Assembly (NCBI GenBank): GCA_959608885.1
Contig: CAUHSG010000019.1
Coordinates: 1 to 20,996 of the forward strand
Source: an uncultured Coriobacteriia bacterium
GTDB taxonomy: Bacteria; Actinomycetota; Coriobacteriia; Coriobacteriales; QAMH01
Length of the DNA: 20,996 nucleotides
Reading direction: 5' to 3'
A program made the translations under genes and the position numbers. Under the pieces are notes generated by a model that saw only the letters and a list, made by a program, of their open reading frames with translations, made no database searches and was not told the DNA's origin. Below are positions 14,745 through 20,996 of this stretch, piece after piece. Position 1 is the first letter of the stretch, and the number at the start of each line of letters is the position of its first letter.

Positions 14745-15786
14745 GAAGCAGCCTACGCACCACGCTCCTGGTGCCGTACTGCTGCTTGTAGTACGCGAGT
14801 TGGAGGCGCTTCGTGCGCAAATCGCTCACGGGCTTTCCAGCCAGCGACGCGTCCAGTATCGCACGCGTCGCAGGCGCGATGGGCAGCGCGTCGAACTCGC
14901 CTGGTGTCCAGTACTTTCGTAGCAGATCCGCCACTCCCTCCAAGAGGCGGGTCCTATCCGCTGCGGGCAGGAACAGCACGTCGTAGGCGACGAACTCGAC
15001 GATCCACGCCGCCATTTCGGCTTGGTAGCGATCAAGGAACCCGGCAGCGCGCCAATCGGCGAGAATCACGTCCGCGATGTGCAGATGCTCGGCCATCATG
15101 GAAGCCTTGTCCTTCGTGACCGTATCCATCACGGAGTCGGCCCGGCTCACCCGGTATTCGTAGAGGATGTCGGAAACGAGCACCGTCCGCTTTGCCCGGG
15201 GGTAGATCGCGAAGTGGAACGCCTGATCCTCCCCCAGCCGCAGCGACTCGTCGAACGCGATGCCGCTCTCGCGCAAGAAACCGGTCCGGACGGCGGTGCG
15301 CCAGTGGAAGGGACGCGAGCTCTCCTTGAACAGTAGATCCGGGGCGAAGGGATCGTACACGGCGTCGCGCGGATGGAGCTTGTCCTCGTGCCAGGGAGTC
15401 GAAAACTCCCTCGGAAAGCAATCGGCCCCGAAGGTGAGCACGTCGATGCCATCAGCCTCGTGTTCGGCGAAGAGCTCCACGATGCGCTCGCAAGCCCGGG
15501 GCTTGAAGAAATCGTCCGCATCCAGAAATGCGATGATGGGAGCGGTCGCGATTGCCATCCCCGCGTTGCGTGCGGCCGAGGGGCCAGCGTTTTTTTGGTC
15601 GATCACCTTGATGCGGCCGTCGGCACCGGCCAGCCTGCGCAGCACCTCGAGCGAGCCGTCGGTCGAGCCATCGTTCACGGCGATTATCTCGATATCAGAC
15701 TCCGTCTGGTCGAGCAGCGACCGCATGCTGGGCTCGACGTAATCCTCGACGTTGTACACGGGCATGATGACGCTGACCTTGGGCAT
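14737..15786 (-). CDS. GT2 glycosyltransferase (EpsJ-like)
   Basis: This 349-residue protein is a cytoplasmic GT2 of the exopolysaccharide type: M-P-K-V-S-V-I-M-P-V-Y-N-V-E-D-Y at the start, I-A-V-N-D-G-S-T-D-G-S (35-45), N-A-G-P-S-A-A-R-N-A-G (66-76), and F-L-D-A-D-D-F-F (87-94) as the metal-binding site. The remainder (about 200-349) is a helical extension typical of capsular GT2s. The ATG at 15786 follows GAGGT and starts one base after the stop of the upstream gene, so the two are clearly translated in series. A frame open to 15897 is just antisense overlap. It ends on the ribosome site of the two-domain GT2. Substrate unknown. Confidence 0.87.
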   Translation of the reverse strand: MPKVSVIMPVYNVEDYVEPSMRSLLDQTESDIEIIAVNDGSTDGSLEVLRRLAGADGRIKVIDQKNAGPSAARNAGMAIATAPIIAFLDADDFFKPRACERIVELFAEHEADGIDVLTFGADCFPREFSTPWHEDKLHPRDAVYDPFAPDLLFKESSRPFHWRTAVRTGFLRESGIAFDESLRLGEDQAFHFAIYPRAKRTVLVSDILYEYRVSRADSVMDTVTKDKASMMAEHLHIADVILADWRAAGFLDRYQAEMAAWIVEFVAYDVLFLPAADRTRLLEGVADLLRKYWTPGEFDALPIAPATRAILDASLAGKPVSDLRTKRLQLAYYKQQYGTRSVVRRLLRR

Positions 15787-15787
15787 G

Positions 15788-16864
15788 TTACCTCTGCTCC
15801 CGCTTGTACTTGAGCACCTTGACGATGAGGGGCAGACCGCCCAGCCGGTAGTAGTGTTTGAAGGTGTTGAGCTTGCCGGGGCTCCTGACGTCGTCACGGC
15901 ATTTCCTGAACGTCTCCGGCGAGCTCACGAGCGCCTTGAGGTCGGCTTCCGCCCACGGCTCGAAGCGCGACAGGTCAACCCTGCCGGCTTCCATGTCCTT
16001 TCCGAACTCGGCGGAGAAGCGCTCCAGGAACTCGGCTCTCAGATCGTCGACCAGGCGGTCGTAGTTCCACAGGTAGTTGTTGTACTTCGCGCGCAGCATG
16101 ATTCCCGTCAGCGCATCGGGTGCATCGTGCGCCTCGAGCCAGCGCTCGATTTCGTCGTATTCGTCACACACGCAATGGGCCTTGGCGGCGGAATTGACCG
16201 AGGACTGCTCGTTGTCCTGCCGATAGTCGAGAATCACGTCCTCGATGAACACCGCGCGCCTGGCGTGAAGCCAGACCTTGAAGTTGAAGGAGGTGTCCTG
16301 GTAGGACGCGCCGGGCGTCTCGAGAAAGCGAATCGCGTTATCGACGAGGAACTTCCGTTCGTACAGCGCCGACCAGATCGACGACTTCGCGTAGAAGATC
16401 TCGGGCACGTCGGATGGGACGAGCAGCTGACGGAACGGGATCTTTGCCAGCTCGCCCGAGAGGATGCGCTTCTCCGGTTCGGACCAGTAGAGATTGAACT
16501 CGCCCTTCACGACCTGGGCGTCACATTCGGCTGCCGCATCGTGCAGCGCCTCGAGCGCGGTGGGCATGTAGAGGTCATCGGACTCGAGGATGGCGATGTA
16601 GCTGCCCCGCGCCGCGTCCAGCCCCATGTTCATGGAGGCGCCGTAGCCCGAGTTGGGCTTGTCGATGACGCGGAAGCGCGCATCGGTGTCGAGATACTCC
16701 TGGATGATGTCACGCGAGGCATCGGTCGACCCGTCGTTGATGCAAATCGCCTCGAAGTCGACGAAGGTCTGGGCGCGTATCGAATCGAGACATTCACGCA
16801 GGTAGCGCTCGACGTTGTAGACGGGCACGAGCACGGTGATCCGGGGCGTTTGGGTAGATGACAT
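15788..16864 (-). CDS. GT2 glycosyltransferase (EpsH-like)
   Basis: This 358-residue GT2 begins with R-I-T-V-L-V-P-V-Y-N-V-E-R-Y-L (8-22), then I-C-I-N-D-G-S-T-D-A-S (40-50), K-P-N-S-G-Y-G-A-S-M-N (69-79) and I-L-E-S-D-D-L-Y (92-99), where the acidic E-S-D-D replaces the common D-A-D-D. The G-Y-G-A-S-M-N variant and the S-I-W-S-A-L-Y segment further on resemble a subgroup found in Gram-positive capsule clusters. AGAGGT lies 5 bases before the ATG. It follows the neighbouring GT2 (ends 16877) by 12 bases and is followed one base later by the next, indicating one transcript. No membrane segment is visible, so it acts in the cytoplasm on a lipid-linked acceptor (inference). Confidence 0.87.
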   Translation of the reverse strand: MSSTQTPRITVLVPVYNVERYLRECLDSIRAQTFVDFEAICINDGSTDASRDIIQEYLDTDARFRVIDKPNSGYGASMNMGLDAARGSYIAILESDDLYMPTALEALHDAAAECDAQVVKGEFNLYWSEPEKRILSGELAKIPFRQLLVPSDVPEIFYAKSSIWSALYERKFLVDNAIRFLETPGASYQDTSFNFKVWLHARRAVFIEDVILDYRQDNEQSSVNSAAKAHCVCDEYDEIERWLEAHDAPDALTGIMLRAKYNNYLWNYDRLVDDLRAEFLERFSAEFGKDMEAGRVDLSRFEPWAEADLKALVSSPETFRKCRDDVRSPGKLNTFKHYYRLGGLPLIVKVLKYKREQR

Positions 16865-16876
16865 GGCGACCTCTCA

Positions 16877-17914
16877 CTACCTGCCGACGATGCGGTTGAG
16901 CTTCTGCTGCGAGTCTACCCCAAGATGGTGGAGAATCTTCGCCGTCTTGTAGCGCTTCTCGCCATACTGCGCGAACTCGGGGTACTTCGCCTTGAGGTAG
17001 GCGCGGAACTCCTTGGCCCGCGCAAGCCCGCGCTTTCGCTCGGGGTCGAAGATCAGCGCGATGTTGTAATGGGTGTCGATCACGAGGTTGACCTTTCGCT
17101 GCAGGTAATTCCGGCGAGGCTCGCTCAGACTCGCCTGCACCTGCTCGTAGTAGCGCAGCATCTCGTACGTCACGCGCGTGTGATCGTCCCAACGGCGCGC
17201 GAAAACGGCGTCGGCCACGCTCTGGGAGGCATTGCCCAATAGGTAATGGTAGACCGCGAGATCAACGAACTCGATTGATCTTGCAAAGAGCGTCGCCTTG
17301 GAGATGTACTCGTAGTCCTCGTAGAAGGTCTTCTCGAGCACGGTGAGACCCACTTCTCTCAGCAGCGCGGTGCGCGTCGTGAGCGTGTGGATGCTTATGC
17401 TATCGGCAGCGACCGGATTCTCGCAGATGTCCTCAAAGGCAATGACGGTGCCGAGCGGGACACCCTCCCCGTGCGGACGCGGTTTCTCATGGCCGGTCGC
17501 CATGTCCACGTCGGTGCGCACATCGATGAGCAGGTCGGCGTCCGTGCCATCCAGGACGTCCAGGAACGCGGCAAGCACATCGGTATCGACCCAGTCGTCA
17601 CCGTCCACCACGCGAAAGTACGTACCGGTGGCATGGGCCAGACCGACGTTGATCGCGGAGCCATGGCCGCCGTTCTCCTTGCTGACGAGCGTGAAGACAT
17701 CGGGCATGCGCTCCACGAAGCGCTGCGCGATGGCCGGCGTAGCGTCCTGGGAGCCGTCATCTATCACGAGGACCTGGAGTCTGCCCCCGAAGCGCTCGTC
17801 AGCAAAGGTCGACAGGCCGTGTTCGAGATAAGCCTCGACGTTATAGGAGGGAATGACGATGGTAAGCACCGGGGTATCGGCACCTGTCGCTTGGTCTTTC
17901 GCGCTCGTACTCAC
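16877..17914 (-). CDS. GT2 glycosyltransferase
   Basis: This 345-residue GT2 shows L-T-I-V-I-P-S-Y-N-V-E-A-Y-L (17-30), L-V-I-D-D-G-S-Q-D-A-T (49-59), K-E-N-G-G-H-G-S-A-I-N (79-89) and V-V-D-G-D-D-W-V-D (102-110). The G-G-H-G-S-A-I-N variant suggests a sister of the GT2 at 15788, which has G-Y-G-A-S-M-N at the same place. The start is GTG at 17914, six bases after the stop of the preceding gene, with GGAGAG about 10 bases upstream; no better ATG lies nearby. Residues beyond about 220 are helical and basic near the end. The enzyme should be cytoplasmic; sugar and acceptor cannot be told from sequence. Confidence 0.87.
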   Translation of the reverse strand: MSTSAKDQATGADTPVLTIVIPSYNVEAYLEHGLSTFADERFGGRLQVLVIDDGSQDATPAIAQRFVERMPDVFTLVSKENGGHGSAINVGLAHATGTYFRVVDGDDWVDTDVLAAFLDVLDGTDADLLIDVRTDVDMATGHEKPRPHGEGVPLGTVIAFEDICENPVAADSISIHTLTTRTALLREVGLTVLEKTFYEDYEYISKATLFARSIEFVDLAVYHYLLGNASQSVADAVFARRWDDHTRVTYEMLRYYEQVQASLSEPRRNYLQRKVNLVIDTHYNIALIFDPERKRGLARAKEFRAYLKAKYPEFAQYGEKRYKTAKILHHLGVDSQQKLNRIVGR

Positions 17915-17920
17915 CTTTTG

Positions 17921-19051
17921 CTATCTCTCCGACCTGGCCTTCGTGAACATCTTGTATCCGTACTTCCGTGCACATGCTATCGCCCTGCCCAGCATGAGGC
18001 ACCTACCCGCATTCCCGGATTGAAGCACCTGCACTCCGGCGCGCAGGAACCTGCTGTCCCTGGGCTGCGCACAGAGGATGAGCTCGGTATACAACGGGTC
18101 TCTCATGATATCGCAGACCCACGCGAGCTTAGTCGCCTTGCCACGCCGCTTGCCATCGGAGTGCATGCGTTCGAGCGTAGACATGACGTAGCGCGCGTAG
18201 AGGGCGCCGAGTATTCCGCGGGCACGCTCGTCGAAGACCCCCCACCCCATCAGCAAGTCGCGCATCATCGCAATGCGCATACGGTGAAGCTCGTAGTACT
18301 CCTCGGCGGAATATGCGTTGGCGTTGGTGACGCTGTTGCCCTCGACCTTACGGTAGACGTACGGTACGCCCGGCAGCGCCGCGATGCGCGTGGCATCACG
18401 AAAGGCGTGCACGTTGAAGACGAAGTCCTCGTTCAGGAGCATGTCCTCGAAGCGCACACCCCGCTCTCGGAGAAAGACGGCCTCGTAGACCTTGGAGGTA
18501 ACGTAGCCAAAGTTCGTCTGGCGCTCGATGTCTATGATGCGCGTGTGCCATGCGGCGGGATCGTCGCTCGCGAATGGCTCCATGGGGATGTCGTTGCGGT
18601 ACTGCAGACTGTGATCGGGCGCGAGATATTCCTCGACACGACCGAACATGACGATTTGCGCGTCGCTTTGGATGATTTCGGCATCGACTTGCTCGAGGAT
18701 GCACGCGTCAAAGGAGTCATCTGCATCGACAAACCAGATATAGCGACCATGGGCCGCGTCCATGCCAGTGTTGCGTGCGGCGGCAGCGCCTTTGTTGTGC
18801 GCGTGCGTGATAATCCTGATCCGGGCGTCGGCTGCTGCGTGGCGTTGCGCAATGTCGGCGCTTGCATCCCGGGAGGCATCGTCGACGACGATGAGCTCCC
18901 AGTCTTCGAAGGTCTGGTGCTCGATGGCGATGATGGCCGCGTCGAGAAATGCTTCAGCATCATGCACGGGCATGATTACGGAGAAGCGCGGCACGGATGC
19001 AGCTGCTTGCTCGCTTGCGATGTTGTGGTCGCTGCTCAAGGCGTGGTCCAC
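17921..19051 (-). CDS. GT2 glycosyltransferase
   Basis: This 376-residue GT2 has R-F-S-V-I-M-P-V-H-D-A-E (22-33), I-V-V-D-D-A-S-R-D-A-S (54-64), N-K-G-A-A-A-A-R-N-T-G-M-D (86-98) and F-V-D-A-D-D-S-F (107-114), the standard donor- and metal-binding order. The first 20 residues are an extra alanine- and serine-rich lead. The start is GTG at 19051 with GGAG 4 bases upstream, 16 bases after the stop of the co-polymerase gene, so it is the second gene of the operon. The C-terminal half is helical, with a basic end K-M-F-T-K-A-R-S-E-R that could contact the membrane surface. In many capsule operons this position holds the priming enzyme, but this is an ordinary GT2 and not a membrane phosphoglycosyltransferase. 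Confidence 0.86.
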   Translation of the reverse strand: MDHALSSDHNIASEQAAASVPRFSVIMPVHDAEAFLDAAIIAIEHQTFEDWELIVVDDASRDASADIAQRHAAADARIRIITHAHNKGAAAARNTGMDAAHGRYIWFVDADDSFDACILEQVDAEIIQSDAQIVMFGRVEEYLAPDHSLQYRNDIPMEPFASDDPAAWHTRIIDIERQTNFGYVTSKVYEAVFLRERGVRFEDMLLNEDFVFNVHAFRDATRIAALPGVPYVYRKVEGNSVTNANAYSAEEYYELHRMRIAMMRDLLMGWGVFDERARGILGALYARYVMSTLERMHSDGKRRGKATKLAWVCDIMRDPLYTELILCAQPRDSRFLRAGVQVLQSGNAGRCLMLGRAIACARKYGYKMFTKARSER

Positions 19052-19067
19052 CTGCTCCGAGGAAGGC

Positions 19068-20075
19068 CTACTTCTTCTTATGGCTCTTTGCCTTGCGCTC
19101 GGCCTTTGCCGCCTCCGCCGCCTCCTTGTCCTCCGGCAGATATGCGAGGCCGGCGATGTTTGCCTTGGCGAGCTCGAGCTCGCGCATGGTGGCCAGGAGT
19201 TGGCGCTTGGAGTCGGTCCATTCCGTCACGCACAGCACCGTCGCGTCCGAGCTGTTGGCGATGTAGGAGGCACCCGCACCGGCGGCAAGCGGCGGACAAC
19301 ATACGACAACGGCCGCGTCTTCCGGTACGCTTACCTTGAACTTTCTGGCATGGGGCGAACCCTTCACGATCCTGGTGCGTACGGAGCTGCGTTCGAGCGC
19401 GTTTACGAGCTCGTTCGAGATAACGACCGCGCTGTCGGCCTGTCCGATGGGCACGACTGCGATGGTCGAGGGACGTTTGCCACAGGCGAACTGCAGGTTC
19501 GCGAGAATCCTATCGCCATCCTCGACAGAGGTACCAGTACCGAGAACCGGTAATTCGCAGGCGTTCTCGGCGTCCTCGCGGGACTTGATAGGCGCCTTGG
19601 CGATGTCGATGAGCACGACGATGCAGATGGCGACGAAGAGGCCGAGGGCAAACGCCGTCGCGGCGACCCTGAGGGGCGAGGGCGTGTTGCGCACCGCCGA
19701 GGTCGCCTCGGTCACGGTCGCGATGACGCTGCTACTCGAGCTCTTGTATTGGCTGACGGCGTTGTTGGCAACCGTGTTGGCCGCCTCTATGCACTGCGTC
19801 GCATCCGAACCGGTCGCACTAATCGTGACCTGCTTGTTCGAACTCTGAGAGGAGCACGAAATCTGGACGCCCGACTTGGCGTACGACGTGGCCTCCTTGC
19901 TCGCGAGACCCTGGGCAAACGCGAGGTCTCCGTTCGTGATGAAGTTGGCCGTCGCCGTGTAGCTCGCCTGAATGAAGAAAGAGTACGCGAGCGCGACCAC
20001 GGCGAAGATGATGGGCAGCGCGATGACCAGCTTGAGATGGCGCTGGATGAGCCTCATTAAATCAAGAATCGTCAT
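19068..20075 (-). CDS. Polysaccharide co-polymerase (Wzz/YveK-like) fused to a degenerate BY-kinase-like domain
   Basis: This 335-residue protein has two membrane helices (about 17-36 and 137-158) flanking a ~100-residue external loop rich in serine and alanine, with a P-S-P motif at 132-134 just before the second helix: the layout of Wzz/CapA/YveK chain-length regulators. Past L-P-V-L-G-T-G (176-182), residues about 183-315 follow the order of a bacterial tyrosine kinase (CapB/CpsD): I-A-V-V-P-I-G-Q-A-D-S where Walker A should be, V-V-V-C-C-P-P-L where Walker B (D-x-P-P) should be, and a late L-E-L-A-K-A-N-I-A-G-L. The G-K-S/T of the P-loop and the Asp before P-P are missing, and the C-terminus is lysine-rich instead of tyrosine-rich, so it should not phosphorylate. 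It probably sets chain length; the pseudo-kinase may be a scaffold (inference). First gene of the GC-rich operon. Confidence 0.82.
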   Translation of the reverse strand: MTILDLMRLIQRHLKLVIALPIIFAVVALAYSFFIQASYTATANFITNGDLAFAQGLASKEATSYAKSGVQISCSSQSSNKQVTISATGSDATQCIEAANTVANNAVSQYKSSSSSVIATVTEATSAVRNTPSPLRVAATAFALGLFVAICIVVLIDIAKAPIKSREDAENACELPVLGTGTSVEDGDRILANLQFACGKRPSTIAVVPIGQADSAVVISNELVNALERSSVRTRIVKGSPHARKFKVSVPEDAAVVVCCPPLAAGAGASYIANSSDATVLCVTEWTDSKRQLLATMRELELAKANIAGLAYLPEDKEAAEAAKAERKAKSHKKK

Positions 20076-20116
20076 GTCAATTAATCTCTATCGAACGGAG
20101 CCGTAATGTCATATGC

Positions 20117-20148
20117 AAAGTGCCCCAAGTTACGATGCGGGGCACCTT
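20117..20148 (-). terminator. GC-rich hairpin between the DUF5648 gene and the co-polymerase gene
   Basis: On the minus strand AAGGTGCCCC (20148-20139) pairs with GGGGCACTTT (20126-20117) over 10 positions (one G-T) with a 12-base loop. Only TTT and then GCATATG follow, so a U-run is short. It lies 57 bases past the stop of the DUF5648 gene, fitting a terminator, and 42 bases before the co-polymerase start. It could instead act as a leader hairpin, because a TATAAT lies just upstream of it. Confidence 0.5.
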
Positions 20149-20155
20149 GAAGGAG

Positions 20156-20161
20156 ATTATA
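20156..20161 (-). promoter_or_regulatory. Candidate -10 box (TATAAT) for the GC-rich glycan operon
   Basis: The minus strand reads a perfect TATAAT, in an A/T-rich patch of an otherwise GC-rich area. No good -35 lies 16-18 bases upstream (AAAACC at the 17-base position). Transcripts from here would run through the hairpin at 20117-20148 before the co-polymerase ATG at 20075. The other possibility, TTGCAT-18-TCGATA after the hairpin, is weaker. Confidence 0.35.
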
Positions 20162-20204
20162 GAATAAATCAGCGGATAGGTTTTCACGGACGAGGATTCA
20201 ATCC

Positions 20205-20996
20205 CTACATCCCGTACCAGCCGATGCCCTCGCCGCGCCACCCGACGCTCACGAGGTGGTCGTGCTCGGCCCTGCTCGTGGTGTAGTTGTGGCTGCCCGA
20301 GTTGTTGCGCGGCGCGGCCGGGTTCACGTTGGGGTTGAACTGGCGGTACAGCGGCGTGCCCTTCGCGTCGTCGGAGTACCACCCGACGCCCTCGTACCTC
20401 CAGCCGGCGCGCACCAGCATGTCGCGCTCGGCGGCGCTGGTCGTGTAGTGGTGGTCGGTGCCGGAGTACAGGCGGTAGACCGGGGTCCTCGAGGTCGCCG
20501 GCGCCGTCCAGCCCACGCCCTCGTACTTCCATCCCGCGCGCCTGAGGCTGTCGCGCTCGTGGGCGGACGCCGTGTAGAAGTGCTCGCCGGAGTTGGGGTT
20601 GTACAGGCGGTACATGGCCGCGCCGGAGGGCTGCGCCGGCTTCTGGGGCTGCGGCGCCACGATATCGAATTCGGCCTTCTTGGACCCCGTGTAGTTGCCC
20701 TTGCCGACGACGGTGACGCTACCCCTGCCCACGTTGACGTTGCCGCCGTAGGAGAGCGTGTAGTCGGTTCCCTCCCTCAGCGTAGTCGACCCCACCTTGA
20801 CCGTAGGCTTCGGCGTGAGCGCCTTGCCGGTGTAGGTCTGGGCCGCGACCGTCACCGTCGCGGCAGAGACCGGGCGCTGGGCTATGGTGAACTTCTTCGT
20901 GGCGGTCCCCGCGTAGTTGCCCTTGCCGGTGACGGTGACGCTTGCCCTGTCGACGCCGGCGCTGACGTTGTTCGCGTAGGAGAGGCTGTAGTCGGT
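20205..20996 (-). CDS. Secreted Ig-like repeat protein with DUF5648 tail, C-terminal part (cut by window edge)
   Basis: The frame is open from the window edge to a stop at 20205, giving the last 263 residues; the start and any signal peptide are outside. The first part holds Ig-like repeats with a period of about 76 residues: T-D-Y-S-L-S-Y ... V-T-G-K-G-N-Y-A-G-T, then T-D-Y-T-L-S-Y ... V-V-G-K-G-N-Y-T-G-S, with Y-T-G-K-A-L-T-P between. A proline-rich linker (Q-P-Q-K-P-A-Q-P) leads into three DUF5648 repeats that end the protein. No enzyme domain is seen in this part. Like the two left-end DUF5648 proteins it lacks a sortase signal. The gene is GC-rich like its neighbours, whereas the left pair is not. 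Role: likely surface adhesin or wall-associated protein (inference). Confidence 0.83.
   Translation of the reverse strand, partial: TDYSLSYANNVSAGVDRASVTVTGKGNYAGTATKKFTIAQRPVSAATVTVAAQTYTGKALTPKPTVKVGSTTLREGTDYTLSYGGNVNVGRGSVTVVGKGNYTGSKKAEFDIVAPQPQKPAQPSGAAMYRLYNPNSGEHFYTASAHERDSLRRAGWKYEGVGWTAPATSRTPVYRLYSGTDHHYTTSAAERDMLVRAGWRYEGVGWYSDDAKGTPLYRQFNPNVNPAAPRNNSGSHNYTTSRAEHDHLVSVGWRGEGIGWYGM
20208..20615 (-). repeat. DUF5648 triple repeat of the right-end Ig-like protein
   Basis: The last 136 residues carry Y-R-L-Y-N-P-N-S-G-E-H-F-Y-T-A-S, Y-R-L-Y-S-G-T-D-H-H-Y-T-T-S and Y-R-Q-F-N-P-N ... S-H-N-Y-T-T-S, each ending G-[IV]-G-W. Unit 2 is shortened and unit 3 has an insert (N-P-A-A-P-R-N-N-S-G) not in the left copies. 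The protein motif is conserved with the left copies although the DNA is much more GC-rich. Confidence 0.85.

Noticed and set aside
12749..14791. Plus-strand open frame of 680 codons
   Set aside because: It lies wholly antisense to the two-domain GT2, whose motifs are clear. Long antisense frames are expected in GC-rich DNA, and this one shows no recognisable domain or ribosome site.
15752..16861. Plus-strand open frame of 369 codons
   Set aside because: It mirrors the GT2 at 15788-16864 and has a valine/aspartate/glutamate-rich composition typical of antisense frames in GC-rich genes.
17387..19339. Plus-strand open frame of 650 codons
   Set aside because: It is antisense to parts of three minus-strand genes (two GT2s and the co-polymerase), with low-complexity proline/arginine stretches near its end; an artefact of high GC.
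20077..20532. Minus-strand open frame of 151 codons overlapping the DUF5648 gene end
   Set aside because: It is arginine-rich and out of frame with the clear repeats at 20208-20615, and it runs through the hairpin at 20117-20148; a shadow frame.

Overview
The window looks like part of a cell-surface polysaccharide locus from a Gram-positive actinobacterium, most likely a gut or oral member of Coriobacteriia. That placement is inference. It rests on three secreted proteins ending in the tyrosine/glycine/tryptophan-rich YRLYNPNSGEHFYT-type repeat (DUF5648), strong Shine-Dalgarno sites, a LytD-type wall hydrolase, Gram-positive-style chain-length control, and base composition. No rRNA, tRNA, transposase, integrase or CRISPR array was seen.

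Almost every gene lies on the minus strand, so the locus reads from right to left. Positions 20205-20996 hold the C-terminal end of a secreted Ig-like/DUF5648 protein. A candidate -10 box and a hairpin follow. Then a compact operon (20075 down to 10309) encodes a polysaccharide co-polymerase fused to a degenerate tyrosine-kinase-like domain, four single-domain family 2 glycosyltransferases (GT2), one two-domain GT2, and two membrane-anchored GT2 enzymes of the polyprenyl-phosphate sugar synthase type. This half looks clearly GC-rich.

At about 10.3 kb the composition drops to roughly 50% GC. A second minus-strand operon (10202 down to 5360) begins there, preceded by an extended -10 promoter. 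It encodes an aminotransferase, an oxidoreductase and an N-acetyltransferase matching WbpE, WbpB and WbpD, then a GT2 and a Wzx-type flippase. The three enzymes should make a UDP-2,3-diacetamido-2,3-dideoxy-glucuronic-acid-type sugar. A small plus-strand island (4172-5319) carries a GT2 and a DUF2304 membrane protein, resembling the streptococcal GacI/GacJ pair that makes polyprenyl-phosphate-GlcNAc.

The left end, again minus strand, has another GT2, a terminator with nested inverted repeats, a secreted Ig-like/DUF5648 protein, a secreted N-acetylglucosaminidase with the same DUF5648 tail, and the N-terminal part of a second flippase paralogous to the first.

Taken together, this is glycan assembly machinery (sugar synthesis, many GT2 enzymes, lipid-linked sugar donors, export, chain-length control) interleaved with secreted proteins sharing one C-terminal repeat module. 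The main hypothesis is that this module holds those proteins to the wall or to the glycan made here. Not seen in the window: an initiating phosphoglycosyltransferase, a recognisable Wzy polymerase, a GT-C enzyme, WbpA or WbpI.
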